Shown here in pieces: positions 33,066-42,034 of a stretch of 64,000 nt of DNA. This DNA comes from Halorubrum sp. 2020YC2 (GTDB taxonomy: Archaea; Halobacteriota; Halobacteria; Halobacteriales; Haloferacaceae): positions 1,798,001-1,862,000 of the forward strand of contig NZ_CP076019.1 in assembly GCF_018623055.1 (NCBI RefSeq), given 5' to 3'. The first letter of the stretch is position 1. Each line of letters starts with the position of its first letter. Made by a program: the position numbers and the translations under genes. The notes beneath the pieces were generated by a model, which saw nothing but the letters and a program-made list of their open reading frames with translations, did not search any database and was not told the DNA's origin.

Positions 33066-33272
33066 TTAGTTGCGGACGAGGTTCGTCGCGCGCGGTCCCT
33101 TGGGGGACGATTCGATGTCGAATTCCACTTCCTGACCCTCCTCGAGGTCCGGGCCGCCGACGTCTTCCATGTGGAAGAACACGTCTTCGTCGTCGTCGAG
33201 GTCGCCGTCGTCAGTCGAGATGAAACCGTAGCCGCCAGTGTCGTTGAAGAAATCAACCTTACCGTTTGCCAT
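33066..33272 (-). CDS. Cold-shock-domain protein
   Basis: A 68-aa single OB-fold nucleic-acid-binding protein: MANGKVDFFNDTGGYGFISTDD has RNP1 and EDVFFHMEDVGG has RNP2; ESSPKGPRATNL closes the fold. RNA chaperone or transcription antiterminator role. The insertion GDLDDDED between the two motifs is acidic. Promoter-like GGTTATG near 33298-33304 gives a near-leaderless transcript. Confidence 0.95.
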   Translation of the reverse strand: MANGKVDFFNDTGGYGFISTDDGDLDDDEDVFFHMEDVGGPDLEEGQEVEFDIESSPKGPRATNLVRN

Positions 33273-33481
33273 TGCGAATACACGTACAACCCGTTCGGGC
33301 ATAACCCTTGCGAGGGCCACGGTACCACGGGGGTTTCGGACGTTCGTCCATCGAACTGATTCCGCGTGTCGAGACGGTTCACGACCGCTGGAGCCGCTCT
33401 CCCGGCGCTCCCGGTCGTGTTCACCGCGTGCCATCAGCCGCGGGGTTCATTTACGCGCGACCACGTAGGTCGGACAACGAC

Positions 33482-34240
33482 ATGGACCGCCGCCACTTCC
33501 TCCGCTCGCTCGCTGCCACCGGCGCCGCTGCCGGCGCGACCGCCACCGCCGGCTGCGCCGGCGTCCTCGGCGATTCCGGCGGTGCCGACGACTCTCCCGA
33601 TTCCGGCGGCGCCGACGACTCCCCCGACTCCGGCGGCGCGGGCGCGAACGAGACCATCCTCGGCCCGCCCGAACAGACCCGCGGCGATCCGGTCCACCCG
33701 ATCCGAGGCGACGAGATGCCCGAGTTCAGCGTCCCCGACCCGATCTCGGGAGAGGAGATATCGACGGCGGAGTTCGAGGGCGAGCGCGCGTTCCTGTGGA
33801 CGTCCTTCTACACGAGCTGTCCCGACGGCGTCTGTCCGGCGCTTATTCTCCGCCTCCGCCGCGTCCAAGAGGTCGCCGCCGAGGAGGGGTTCGGCGACGA
33901 GGCCGCGTTCCTGCCACTCACGTTCGACCCCGAGCGAGACACGGCCGACGTCCTCCGCGAGTACGCCGATCAGCGCGGCGTCGACCTCGACGCCGGTAAC
34001 TGGCACTTCCTCCGCCCCGAGAGCTACGAGGCGGGCGTGGAGCTGATGGACGAAAACTTCGGACTCAAAATCGAGAAGACGGACGGCTCGGAGTACGAGA
34101 ACTTGGAGTACGCGTTCCCGCACTACGGGCTCATCCTGCTCGTCAACAAGCGGGGGATCGTGGAGCGGTCGTACCCGCGCGGCCCGGCCACCGACGTGGA
34201 ACGGATCGTCGACGACTTCCGGCGGGTGGTCACGGCGTGA
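33482..34240 (+). CDS. Sco1/SenC-like copper-thiol lipoprotein
   Basis: A 252-aa exported protein assisting cytochrome oxidase copper insertion or thiol transfer. The N-terminal Tat-type motif RRHFLRS is followed by the lipobox TAGC, then two 9-residue SGGADDSPD-type repeats. The thioredoxin-like Sco domain has SFYTSCPDGVCPALIL, spaced CxxxxC rather than the classical CxxxC, and a distal HYGLILLVNKRG with the metal His. Overlaps the next gene by 4 bp (GTGA). Confidence 0.88.
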   Translation: MDRRHFLRSLAATGAAAGATATAGCAGVLGDSGGADDSPDSGGADDSPDSGGAGANETILGPPEQTRGDPVHPIRGDEMPEFSVPDPISGEEISTAEFEGERAFLWTSFYTSCPDGVCPALILRLRRVQEVAAEEGFGDEAAFLPLTFDPERDTADVLREYADQRGVDLDAGNWHFLRPESYEAGVELMDENFGLKIEKTDGSEYENLEYAFPHYGLILLVNKRGIVERSYPRGPATDVERIVDDFRRVVTA

Positions 34241-34854
34241 GGCGGCGGGACCTGGTGGCCGGACTCGCGAGCGTCGGGGTGCTCGGCGGAGCGGGCGCCG
34301 TCGCGACCGGCGGGGTCCCCGACTCGCTCGGCGGTGACGGCCCCGACGAGGTCGGCGGCGACGGCGGAAGCGGCGGCAGCGGTGACGGTGGCGACGGGGA
34401 GACCGACGACGACGGCCCGGAACCGGTCGAGCCGGTGACGCTCGACACCGTCGACGCACCCGGGAGCCGCGACGGCGAGGTGACGCTCCCGGCGCCCGAC
34501 CGGCCGACGTTCGTCGACTTCTTCGGGACGTGGTGTCCCCCCTGCGCCGAGCAGATGCCCGACCTCGCCGCGGCCCACGACCGGATCGGCGACGAGGTGC
34601 TGTTCGTGTCCGTGACGACGGAGCCGGTCGGGGGCGCGGTCAGCGAGGAGACGGTGGTCGAGTGGTGGCGCGAGAACGACGGCGACTGGCTCGTCGCCGC
34701 CGACGTCTCCGCCGAACTCGCCGCGCGGCTCAACGTCGGGAGCTACCCGAGCGCGCGCGCCGTCGACGCCTCGGGGCGCGTCCGGTGGTCAACCACCGGG
34801 ACCCACACCACCGAGGAGTTCGTCGCGGGCATCGAGCGGGCGCTCGACGGATGA
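34237..34854 (+). CDS. TlpA/ResA-like extracytoplasmic thioredoxin
   Basis: A 205-aa exported thiol-disulfide oxidoreductase: GTG start, N-terminal Tat-like RRRDLVAGLASVGVLGG signal, a Gly/Asp-rich linker, then VDFFGTWCPPCAEQMPDL with CPPC and a cis-Pro in NVGSYPSARAV. It probably receives electrons from CcdA encoded just downstream and keeps Sco or apocytochrome thiols reduced. Confidence 0.9.
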   Translation: MRRRDLVAGLASVGVLGGAGAVATGGVPDSLGGDGPDEVGGDGGSGGSGDGGDGETDDDGPEPVEPVTLDTVDAPGSRDGEVTLPAPDRPTFVDFFGTWCPPCAEQMPDLAAAHDRIGDEVLFVSVTTEPVGGAVSEETVVEWWRENDGDWLVAADVSAELAARLNVGSYPSARAVDASGRVRWSTTGTHTTEEFVAGIERALDG

Positions 34855-34890
34855 CGGGGCGATCCGATCGATGAACCGACGAGGGGGCCG

Positions 34891-35556
34891 ATGACCGACG
34901 TTTCGCTCGCGACGAACGTCCCGTTCGCCGTGACAGCGGGGATCGCGACGTTCTTCTCGCCCTGTGCGTACCCCCTCCTCCCGGGGTACGTCGGCTTCTA
35001 CGTGAACTCCGTCGACGCCGACTCCGCGTCCGTCCTGGGAGCGGGAGCCCGCGGCGTCGCGGCCGCGGTCGGCGTGCTGGCGACGTTCGCGCTGCTCGCC
35101 GGCGCCACCCTCCGGGTCGGCTACTCGACGCTGTCGAACATCACGGTGTTCGAGACGCTCGTCGGCGGGCTGCTCGTCGTCTTCGGGCTGCTCGTGGTCG
35201 CCGGGCGCGCGCCGTCGATATCGGTGCCGCTGCCGGAGCGTCGGTCGAGCGTGCTCGGGTTCGGCGTCTTCGGCGCGGGGTACGCGCTCGCCGGGGCCGG
35301 CTGCGTGGCGCCGGTGTTTCTGGGCGTCGTCGCCCGCGCGATCGCGCTCCCGTCGGAGACGGCGGCCCTCATCCTCGCCGTCTACGCCGGCACCGTCGCG
35401 GTCCTGATGGCGGCGACGACCGTCGCGACGGGCGTCGGACTTGTGAGCAACGCCAACCGGGTGATGGCCCACGCCGGACTGCTGAAGCGGGTCGCGGGCG
35501 CGGTGATGATCGCCGCGGGGATCGGCCAGCTGTACCTCTCGCTGGTCGTGTACTGA
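34891..35556 (+). CDS. CcdA-like membrane thiol-reductant transporter
   Basis: A 221-aa polytopic membrane protein with six hydrophobic helices. FFSPCAYPLLPGYVGFY in helix 1 and GYALAGAGCVAPVFLG in helix 4 hold the redox cysteines and prolines of the CcdA/DsbD family. It passes electrons across the membrane to TlpA and Sco. Third gene of the sco-tlpA-ccdA run. Confidence 0.92.
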   Translation: MTDVSLATNVPFAVTAGIATFFSPCAYPLLPGYVGFYVNSVDADSASVLGAGARGVAAAVGVLATFALLAGATLRVGYSTLSNITVFETLVGGLLVVFGLLVVAGRAPSISVPLPERRSSVLGFGVFGAGYALAGAGCVAPVFLGVVARAIALPSETAALILAVYAGTVAVLMAATTVATGVGLVSNANRVMAHAGLLKRVAGAVMIAAGIGQLYLSLVVY

Positions 35557-35688
35557 GGCCGGAGTCGGCGACGACACCGGTCGCGGCGTGCGACGGTGGC
35601 CAAAAGCGCTCTTTGTCTCTCCCGTAGATTCTTCATCCGCAAGGCGCAATCTCCGAACAGCCGAACCCGACGGTTCGGTCCCCGCATC

Positions 35689-36345
35689 ATGAACCTCGAT
35701 CAGTTCACCGCCGAGAACGCACCGACCGACAGCGCGGAACCGTTCCAGCGCGAGAACAGCTACACCTTAGACGTCGAGGTCGCCGGCACCGTCATGGCGA
35801 AGGCGGGCTCGATGGTCGCGTACACGGGCGACGTCTCGTTCACCGGGAAGGCCTCCGCGGAGGGCGGCATAACCGGCTTCCTCAAGGAGGCGGCCACCGG
35901 CGAGGGGACGCCGATCATGGCCGTCGAGGGTGACGGGCACGTCTACTTCGCGGACGACGGCAAGAAGGTACAGGTGATCGAACTCGGCGCCGGCGAGTCG
36001 ATCACGGTCAACGGCGAGGACGTGCTCGCGTTCGAGGAGTCGCTCTCCTACGAGATCAGCGCCATCGACAGCCTCGCCGGCGCGCTCGCCGGCGGCTTCA
36101 GCAACGTCTACCTCGAAGGCCCGGGCTACGTCGCGCTCACCACTCACGGCGACCCGATCGTCTTGGAGCCGCCGGTGGCGACCGACCCGAGCGCGACCGT
36201 CGCGTGGGGCGGCACCTCCCCCGACGTGGAGGTCAACCGGAGCCTCTCTGACATGATCGGCCAGGAGTCGGGCGAGCGCTACCAGATGCGATTCGAGGGG
36301 GACGGCGGATTCGTCGTGGTCCAGCCGCGCGAGGAACACGTTTGA
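35689..36345 (+). CDS. AIM24/TIGR00266-family protein
   Basis: A 218-aa beta-rich protein. YTLDVEVAGTVMAKAGSMVAYTGDVSFTGKAS and the terminal RYQMRFEGDGGFVVVQPRE fit the AIM24/TIGR00266 family, found in all domains and involved in membrane organisation in mitochondria, but of unknown role in archaea. No membrane helix. The start at MNLDQFTAENAPTDS follows a long non-coding-looking in-frame extension. Confidence 0.85.
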   Translation: MNLDQFTAENAPTDSAEPFQRENSYTLDVEVAGTVMAKAGSMVAYTGDVSFTGKASAEGGITGFLKEAATGEGTPIMAVEGDGHVYFADDGKKVQVIELGAGESITVNGEDVLAFEESLSYEISAIDSLAGALAGGFSNVYLEGPGYVALTTHGDPIVLEPPVATDPSATVAWGGTSPDVEVNRSLSDMIGQESGERYQMRFEGDGGFVVVQPREEHV

Positions 36346-36393
36346 GGCGGGGCGAGAGGTCGACCCCGAGACCGCGGCCACCGCGCCGTCGGC

Positions 36394-37749
36394 TTACCGC
36401 GCCGCCAGCCAGTCGGCGAAGCCGCCGGTGAGGAAGTCGACGTAGTCGGTGACGCCGAGGAACAACGAGACGAGGATGACGACTGCGACCGGGAGCCGAA
36501 CGACCCAGATCCACGCGACGTCGAGGCCGCCGACGTCCGCGATCCCCTTCCGAAGCTCTTCGCGGCCCAGATCCGGCACGACCCAGCCGACGAACAGCGC
36601 GAGCAGCAGCGAACCGAGGACGAGCAGGATGCCGTACGCGAGCCCGTCGTACAGGCCGAGGAAGATCGTGTCGATCGCGACCGGCACGCCGAGCAGGAAC
36701 ACCGCGGCGCCCACCGCGGCCGCGGCCGGCACGCGAGCGACGCCGACCTCGTCGATCAGGTAGGAGACGAGCACTTCGAGGATGCTGATCGCGGAGGAGA
36801 GCGCGGCGATCCCGACCATGCCGAAGAAGACGATTCCGAGGACTCGACCGCCGGGGATTCCTGCGAACGCGGCCGTGAGGCTCACGAAGATCGCGCCGGG
36901 ACCGCCCGTCCCCGGCTCGATGCCGACCGAGAAGAGGACGGGGAAGACGACGAAGCCGACGAGGACCGCGACGAGCGTGTCGATCGTCGCGATGACCCCG
37001 GCGTCGGCCGCGAGGTTTCGGTCCTCGCCGAGGTATGAGGCGTACGTGATCATCACGCCCATTCCGAGCGAGAGGGTGAAGAACGCCTGACCGGCCGCGG
37101 CGGGCAGTATCTCGGTCCAGTTGGCCGCGATCGTTCCGAAGTCGGGCGAGAGGTAGTAGCCGTACGCCGCGGTCGCGCCGTCAAGCGTGAAGCCGTACGC
37201 GGCCAGTCCGACGAGCAGCACCAGAATGGCGGGTACCATCACCTTCACGCTGAGTTCGATACCGCGCCTGACGCCGGCGGCGATGATGCCGACGACGAGC
37301 AGCATGAAGAGGGCGTGGAACGCGACCGCGTCGAGACCGGCCGAGACCGATTGGTAGAGCGCGTTCGCCTCCGACGGGTCGGTCAGCGTGTATCCCTCCG
37401 TGATCCCGATGAGCGTGTACCGGAGGAACCAGCCCGCGACGACGCTGTAGTACGAGAGGATGACGAAGCCGGTGACGACGAACAGCCACCCGGCGTACGA
37501 CCAGACGCCGCTCCCCAACTCCCGCAACGCGCCGACGGGGTTCCGGTCGGTCCGGCGCCCGATGACGAACTCCACGAGGATCGCCGGGAACCCGATCAGC
37601 GCGACGAACGCTAGGTATGTGATCAGAAAAGACGATCCGCCGTACTGGCCGGTGATGAAGGGGAACCGCCAGATGTTCCCCAATCCGACCGCGCTACCGA
37701 CCGCGGCGAGGATGAACCCCGCCCGCGTCGCCCACGTCTCGCGTGCCAT
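36394..37749 (-). CDS. Sodium:neurotransmitter-symporter (NSS) family transporter
   Basis: A 451-aa membrane transporter of the LeuT fold, ~11-12 helices. GSAVGLGNIWRFPFITGQYGG in helix 1 holds the Na+/substrate site; YLAFVALIGFPAILVEFVIG is helix 2. It imports an amino acid or related solute driven by Na+, which fits a halophile. Start at MARETWATRAG, preceded by TAAAAAC-type TATA at ~37772. Confidence 0.94.
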   Translation of the reverse strand: MARETWATRAGFILAAVGSAVGLGNIWRFPFITGQYGGSSFLITYLAFVALIGFPAILVEFVIGRRTDRNPVGALRELGSGVWSYAGWLFVVTGFVILSYYSVVAGWFLRYTLIGITEGYTLTDPSEANALYQSVSAGLDAVAFHALFMLLVVGIIAAGVRRGIELSVKVMVPAILVLLVGLAAYGFTLDGATAAYGYYLSPDFGTIAANWTEILPAAAGQAFFTLSLGMGVMITYASYLGEDRNLAADAGVIATIDTLVAVLVGFVVFPVLFSVGIEPGTGGPGAIFVSLTAAFAGIPGGRVLGIVFFGMVGIAALSSAISILEVLVSYLIDEVGVARVPAAAAVGAAVFLLGVPVAIDTIFLGLYDGLAYGILLVLGSLLLALFVGWVVPDLGREELRKGIADVGGLDVAWIWVVRLPVAVVILVSLFLGVTDYVDFLTGGFADWLAAR

Positions 37750-37909
37750 TGGTGTCGGAGAGAGATCCCTAACCCGGTAAAAACGTGTCTCTCCGCCGCT
37801 CTCACCAGTAATCATCGAACGTGATCAATTAGGCACCGGGGCGGCAGAGGCGGGATTCGGCGCCCCGAGCCGAAGCGACGCCCGGTTCGGCCCGCGTCGG
37901 GACCGTGAA

Positions 37910-37916
37910 TTTAATA
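37910..37916 (+). promoter_or_regulatory. TATA box of the geranylgeranyl-reductase-family gene
   Basis: TTTAATA centred 27 bases before the ATG at 37940. Leaderless arrangement. Confidence 0.6.
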
Positions 37917-37939
37917 CCCGGACGGCGACCTCACGGGAT

Positions 37940-39328
37940 ATGGAACGCGTAGACGTCGCGATCGTGGGCGGCGGGCCGGCCGGGTCGTCCGCGGCGCACG
38001 CGGCCGCGACCGGCGGAGCGGATGCCGTGGTCCTCGAAAAGGGCGTCCCCCGGGCCGACCGCGACGGCCCCGGTCCCGACTCGACCGACGCGGCCGGGAT
38101 CTTGGACTACTGGGTGGACATCATGGGGATCCACCCCGACGAGTTCGACGACGGGGTCGTTCAACGCGAACTGAACCGCGCCGAGTTCCGCGGCCCGGAG
38201 GAGTCGGCCACGCTCACCGCGACCGGGATCGACTCCTCGTACGACAAGTTCGGGTACACCTTCCAGCGCGCGCGCTTTGACGACTGGCTCCGCGAGCGCG
38301 CCGAGGACGCCGGCGCCGAGTTCCGCGTCGGGGCCTCGGTCCGCGGGGTCGACACCGACCTCTCGGTCGCGGCCGGCGACGACGACCCGCGTCACACGCT
38401 CGAACTCGCTGACGGCGGCGCCGTCGGCGCCGACTTCGTCGTGCTCGCGGACGGGCCGCAGCGGACGGTGACGAACCGCGTCTTGGACGAGTACCTGCCC
38501 GCCGACGCGGCCGCGTCCGATCGGCTGGCCTCCCGCACCGCGAACCACATCGCCTACCAGGAGTACCGGCGGGTCCCCGAGGACGTGTTCGAGGAGGTGA
38601 ACGACGCCCTCGTCTTCTGGTGGGGCGTGATGCCCGGCGAGACCGCCTACCCGTGGATATTCCCGAACGCGGACCGCGTCTGTCGGGTGGGGCTGACGAT
38701 GCCGATCGGTCTCGACATCGACGAGGTCGACGCCGGCGAGTACGCGCTGCTCCGCGAGGACGACGAGTCGATCCCGCAGGGTGGCGAGTACATCCGGCGG
38801 CTCCTAAAGTGGCAGTACGGCGACGAGTACGACGTCGAGGAGGACTTTCCGCTCGTCGAGGACGCCGGGAAGCGGAACGGAACTGAGACGTATCCGATCT
38901 CGTCGACCCGGCCGATCGACTCGCCCGTGGAGGCCGGCATCGCGGTCGCGGGCGGCGCGATGGGCACCACGTCGTCGTTCCACGAGGGCGGCGACCACGT
39001 CGCGGTCCGAACCGGCGCCATCGCCGGCGAACTCGCCGCCGAGGGCGACCTGGCGGCGTACAACCGGCGCTGGAAGGAGGCGATAGGCGACGAGGTCGTC
39101 CGCAACGTGACGATGGCGGACATGGTCGCGGAGTACGAGCCGGCCGACTGGGACCGCGTCATCGGGGCGGCCGACGCGATGCTCGCCGCCGAGACCGGCG
39201 ACGACCTCCTCTCGCAGCCGTACCGCTCCGGCTGGGAGTCGCTGAAGCTACTGCTCGGCTACAAGTGGAACAAGCGGCGGGTGAAGCGGGACTACGTCGG
39301 CATCGACGAGAGCGAGTACCGGTACTGA
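37940..39328 (+). CDS. Geranylgeranyl-reductase-family flavoprotein
   Basis: A 462-aa FAD-dependent reductase. The N-terminal Rossmann motif VDVAIVGGGPAGSSAAHAAA and the GG-reductase FAD segment VEAGIAVAGGAMGTTSSFHEGGDHVAVRTGAIAGEL are clear; YDKFGYTFQRARFDDWL is the substrate domain. Family members saturate isoprenoid chains of archaeal lipids or menaquinone. It is close in length to geranylgeranyl reductase GGR; the exact lipid substrate cannot be told. Confidence 0.88.
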   Translation: MERVDVAIVGGGPAGSSAAHAAATGGADAVVLEKGVPRADRDGPGPDSTDAAGILDYWVDIMGIHPDEFDDGVVQRELNRAEFRGPEESATLTATGIDSSYDKFGYTFQRARFDDWLRERAEDAGAEFRVGASVRGVDTDLSVAAGDDDPRHTLELADGGAVGADFVVLADGPQRTVTNRVLDEYLPADAAASDRLASRTANHIAYQEYRRVPEDVFEEVNDALVFWWGVMPGETAYPWIFPNADRVCRVGLTMPIGLDIDEVDAGEYALLREDDESIPQGGEYIRRLLKWQYGDEYDVEEDFPLVEDAGKRNGTETYPISSTRPIDSPVEAGIAVAGGAMGTTSSFHEGGDHVAVRTGAIAGELAAEGDLAAYNRRWKEAIGDEVVRNVTMADMVAEYEPADWDRVIGAADAMLAAETGDDLLSQPYRSGWESLKLLLGYKWNKRRVKRDYVGIDESEYRY

Positions 39329-39375
39329 CGCGGTGTTCTGGCCGGCTTCGGCTCGGGAGTGGCGAACTCGCCCCG

Positions 39376-40518
39376 TTACCGGATCACCGGCGCCGACAGC
39401 TCCACCGGCTCCGCGTCGATCCCCGCGACGTCGACCGGCTCGGCCTCGTGGGTCGGCCATCGCCCCGTCTTCGTGAGGCGCTCGGTCAGGTCCGACGCGA
39501 CGAGGTGCGTGTCCTCGCTTTTGGTTCCCCGCACCGTCGGGTTCCACGCGTAGCCCATCGGCCGCCGAACCGGCTCGTCGCCGTCCGGGGTCGCGATCCA
39601 CTCCCGGCCGGCGAATCCGGCGGCGCCGCCCTGGTGGTGCTGCTCCCACTCGTCGGGGAAGCCGACCGCGTCGTACGCCGCCTGAACGGCCTCGAAGACG
39701 TCGCCGGCGGTATCGGGGGCGTCGCGGTCGTCGCCGCCGCTCCCTCCCGCGAGGGCTCCGGCCGCGGCGGCCTCGGTGGCCCGGAGCGCGGTCGCCTCGA
39801 CGCGCGCCGCGGCGCGGTGGCGCTCCTCGAACCAGTCGGGCGCGTCGAAGGCGACGGTCCGGGTCAGCGAGGCGTACAGCCCCGCGCGCTCGGCGGTGAC
39901 CGACACGAGCGCGTAGTCGCCGAGGCTCGCGTCGGTCGGCGTAAAGTGGCGGTACGTCCCCGCCCGCTCCGCGCCCCCGACGAGCACGACCGGCGTGTCC
40001 ACGTCGCGGGAGGCCAGCGAGATGTCGATGCCGGCCGCGACCTCGTACTCGGGGTCCTCGGGTTCGAGGTTGCGGCAGACGGTCTCGACCGCGGCGGCGG
40101 CCTCGCGGCCCAGCTCCCGGTACCGCTCGACGTCGTCGTCGGTGAGCGGCTGCCGGAGCCGGCTCCCGTCGACGGTCTCGAACCCGGGCACGTCGAAGTC
40201 GGCGGCCGCAGGGGCGGGCGACCGATCCGCGACCGCCCCGGCGAGGGAGTCTGCGTACCACGGGAACGACTCGACCGCGAACGCGTCCGGAAGCTCCTCG
40301 GCCGCGAGCCGGTCCGCCTCGATGTCGTCGGTGATCACGCGGAGGCCGCCGCCGTCGTAGCCGGCGGCGGCGACGCCCGTCGTCGCGTCGCCGTCGACGA
40401 CGTTATCGCCGCCGGTGAGCCACGCGAAGCCGTTGGGGCGCGCGAACCAGACCGCCTCGAGGCCGCGCTCGTCGAGGTACGCGTCGAGCCTGTCGGTGCG
40501 GGCGGCAATGTCGACCAT
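39376..40518 (-). CDS. M24 (Xaa-Pro aminopeptidase-like) protein, metal site degenerate
   Basis: A 380-aa protein of the pita-bread family. The N-terminal creatinase domain (VWFARPNGFAWLTGGDN) is followed by the M24 catalytic domain. Usual ligands are DAG...DxTRT...H...E...E. Here they read VTAERAGLYASLTRT (both Asp missing), EQHHQGGAAG (His kept), WNPTVRG (first Glu missing) and SEDTHLV (last Glu kept). It is thus unlikely to bind two metals; a binding or regulatory role, or lost activity, is probable. Confidence 0.75.
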   Translation of the reverse strand: MVDIAARTDRLDAYLDERGLEAVWFARPNGFAWLTGGDNVVDGDATTGVAAAGYDGGGLRVITDDIEADRLAAEELPDAFAVESFPWYADSLAGAVADRSPAPAAADFDVPGFETVDGSRLRQPLTDDDVERYRELGREAAAAVETVCRNLEPEDPEYEVAAGIDISLASRDVDTPVVLVGGAERAGTYRHFTPTDASLGDYALVSVTAERAGLYASLTRTVAFDAPDWFEERHRAAARVEATALRATEAAAAGALAGGSGGDDRDAPDTAGDVFEAVQAAYDAVGFPDEWEQHHQGGAAGFAGREWIATPDGDEPVRRPMGYAWNPTVRGTKSEDTHLVASDLTERLTKTGRWPTHEAEPVDVAGIDAEPVELSAPVIR

Positions 40519-40733
40519 ACGGGGGGACTCTCGTCGAACGGGTAAAACCGGTCGAAAAACGCCGACGCGCGGACGCCGGCGGCGGCGGGCGCTTGGCCGG
40601 TGCCCCGACGGGATCCGAGGTCGTCACGGCGCCGTCTTCCGATCGGCTCGTCCGACCCCGCCGACCCGAAACCCGAAACGAAAGGTTCAATTACGTTCCA
40701 CGGAAACGACGAGATGCGTCAGTAAGCCCCTTC

Positions 40734-40808
40734 GGGTTGGTAGTCTAGTCCGGTTATGACACCTCCTTGACATGGAGGAGGCCGGCGGTTCAAATCCGCC
40801 CCAACCCA
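40734..40808 (+). tRNA. tRNA-Val (GAC)
   Basis: A 75-nt cloverleaf: acceptor GGGTTGG pairs with CCAACCC, with discriminator A. The anticodon stem CCTCC/GGAGG encloses loop TTGACAT, anticodon GAC (Val). The T arm is GGCGG-TTCAAATCC-GCC type and the D arm holds AGTCTAGTCCGGT. CCA is not encoded. It is intact and immediately followed by tandem copies of its own 3' end. Confidence 0.95.
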
Positions 40809-41053
40809 TTTTTGTTGACACCACAACCGTGAGCGACAGCGAGCGGTCCGTGTCGACAAAGTGGTGTCGCGGATTCGAACCCAGAGGACGAGCGGAGCGA
40901 AGTCCTCGCGGTTCAAATCCGCCCCAACCCATTTTTCTTGACACCACAACCGTGAGAGATAGCGAGCGGTCCGTGTCGACAAAGTGGTGTCGCGGATTCG
41001 AACCCAGAGGACGAGCGGAGCGAAGTCCTCGCGGTTCAAATCCGCCCCAACCC
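40808..41053 (+). repeat. Two 123-bp tandem units ending in tRNA-Val 3' sequence
   Basis: Units 40808-40930 and 40931-41053 are nearly identical. Each ends with GCGGTTCAAATCCGCCCCAACCC, the last 23-24 bases of the tRNA, repeated at 40785, 40908 and 41031. Inside each are two hairpins: GACACCAC...GTGGTGTC (40817-40824/40861-40868) and an imperfect arm pair GCGGATTCGAACC/GGTTCAAATCCGC (40869-/40910-40922) around GAGGAC...GTCCTC. The second hairpin puts a tRNA-T-arm-like sequence on each strand. The pattern fits remnants of site-specific insertion at a tRNA 3' end. The remainder, 41054-41165, has no gene. Confidence 0.88.
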
Positions 41054-41165
41054 GTTTCTGATTCCTCGCAGCGACGAGCGACGCGAGGAGTCCGCGGAAT
41101 CGATTTTCGGACTCGGGACGGTAGCGGATACCAACGTATATCCCGACGGGTAATGGACTCCGATC

Positions 41166-41948
41166 ATGGAGGACAGGACCCGGAGAGCCGTCATCAAGGT
41201 CGGGGCGACCGGACTGGTCACCGGCGTCGCCGGGTGTAGCGGAGCGCTTCCGGAAGACGTCACCCGGCGGGCGGTCTCCGGAAACGAGTCGGAACCGGAG
41301 CCGCCGGAGCCCGCGGAACTCTCGGAGGCGGAACTCGACCGCGCCGGCGCGCTGGGGGAAGAGGTCCGGGCGGCGGTCGCGGTGATCAGGGGCGAGAGCG
41401 GAGAGGGCGGGACCGCGTGGTTCCTCGACGGTGGCGGTCTCCTCACGAACAGCCACGTCGTCGACCGCAGCGAGGAGTTCGAGGCGTGGTCGATCGGCGG
41501 CGAGAAGTTCGAGCCGGAACTCGTCGGGGCGTCGGAGTACCTGGACAACCCGTACCACGACGTGGCCGTCCTCGAAACGGAGTTTTCCCCGAGCAACCGA
41601 CTCTCGCTCGGGGACTCGACGTCGGTCGAGACGGGGCAGCCGCTCGTTCAGGTCGGCCATCCGTTCGGGATCGGCAACTGGGCGGTGTCGATCGGGCGGT
41701 ACGTCGAGCGCGGGCACGGGGAGACGCTGCTCACCTCCGTCCCCTCGCTGAGCGGGAACAGCGGCGGTCCCCTGCTCACGCTCGACGGGGAGGTCGTCGG
41801 GATCACGACCGGCGGCGTGCCGCGCGAGCGGGGCGGTTCCACGCCGCCCGAGCCGGTCGAACCGACGGTTCACGAGGAGTTCACCGACTACGAGTGGACG
41901 ACCCACGATGACACCTCGGTCATCGAGCGGTACGTCGAGGAGTTCTAG
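41166..41948 (+). CDS. Exported trypsin-like serine protease (DegP-like, lipoprotein)
   Basis: A 260-aa secreted S1C-type protease without PDZ domain. N-terminal TRRAVIKVGATGLVTG-VAGC is a Tat-like signal with lipobox. The catalytic triad is visible: His in LLTNSHVVD, Asp in YHDVAVL and Ser in SGNSGGPLL. An acidic linker separates the lipid anchor from the domain. Probable role is surface protein quality control. Confidence 0.9.
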   Translation: MEDRTRRAVIKVGATGLVTGVAGCSGALPEDVTRRAVSGNESEPEPPEPAELSEAELDRAGALGEEVRAAVAVIRGESGEGGTAWFLDGGGLLTNSHVVDRSEEFEAWSIGGEKFEPELVGASEYLDNPYHDVAVLETEFSPSNRLSLGDSTSVETGQPLVQVGHPFGIGNWAVSIGRYVERGHGETLLTSVPSLSGNSGGPLLTLDGEVVGITTGGVPRERGGSTPPEPVEPTVHEEFTDYEWTTHDDTSVIERYVEEF

Positions 41949-42034
41949 ACCGGCGGGAGAGGAGCGCTGGCGGCGCCAGTCGCGGGATGGCCAATAGGAA
42001 GTTTCTTTTGTCTCACCCCGGAGGATACGGATAG

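Noticed and set aside
40734-41165. Integrated provirus or plasmid at the tRNA-Val
   Set aside because: No integrase, capsid or replication genes follow; ordinary genes resume at 41166. Only the repeat units suggest past insertion.
40687-41239. Open frames on both strands over the tRNA and 123-bp units
   Set aside because: They read through tRNA and repeat sequence, with periodic peptides caused by the 123-bp unit (41 codons).
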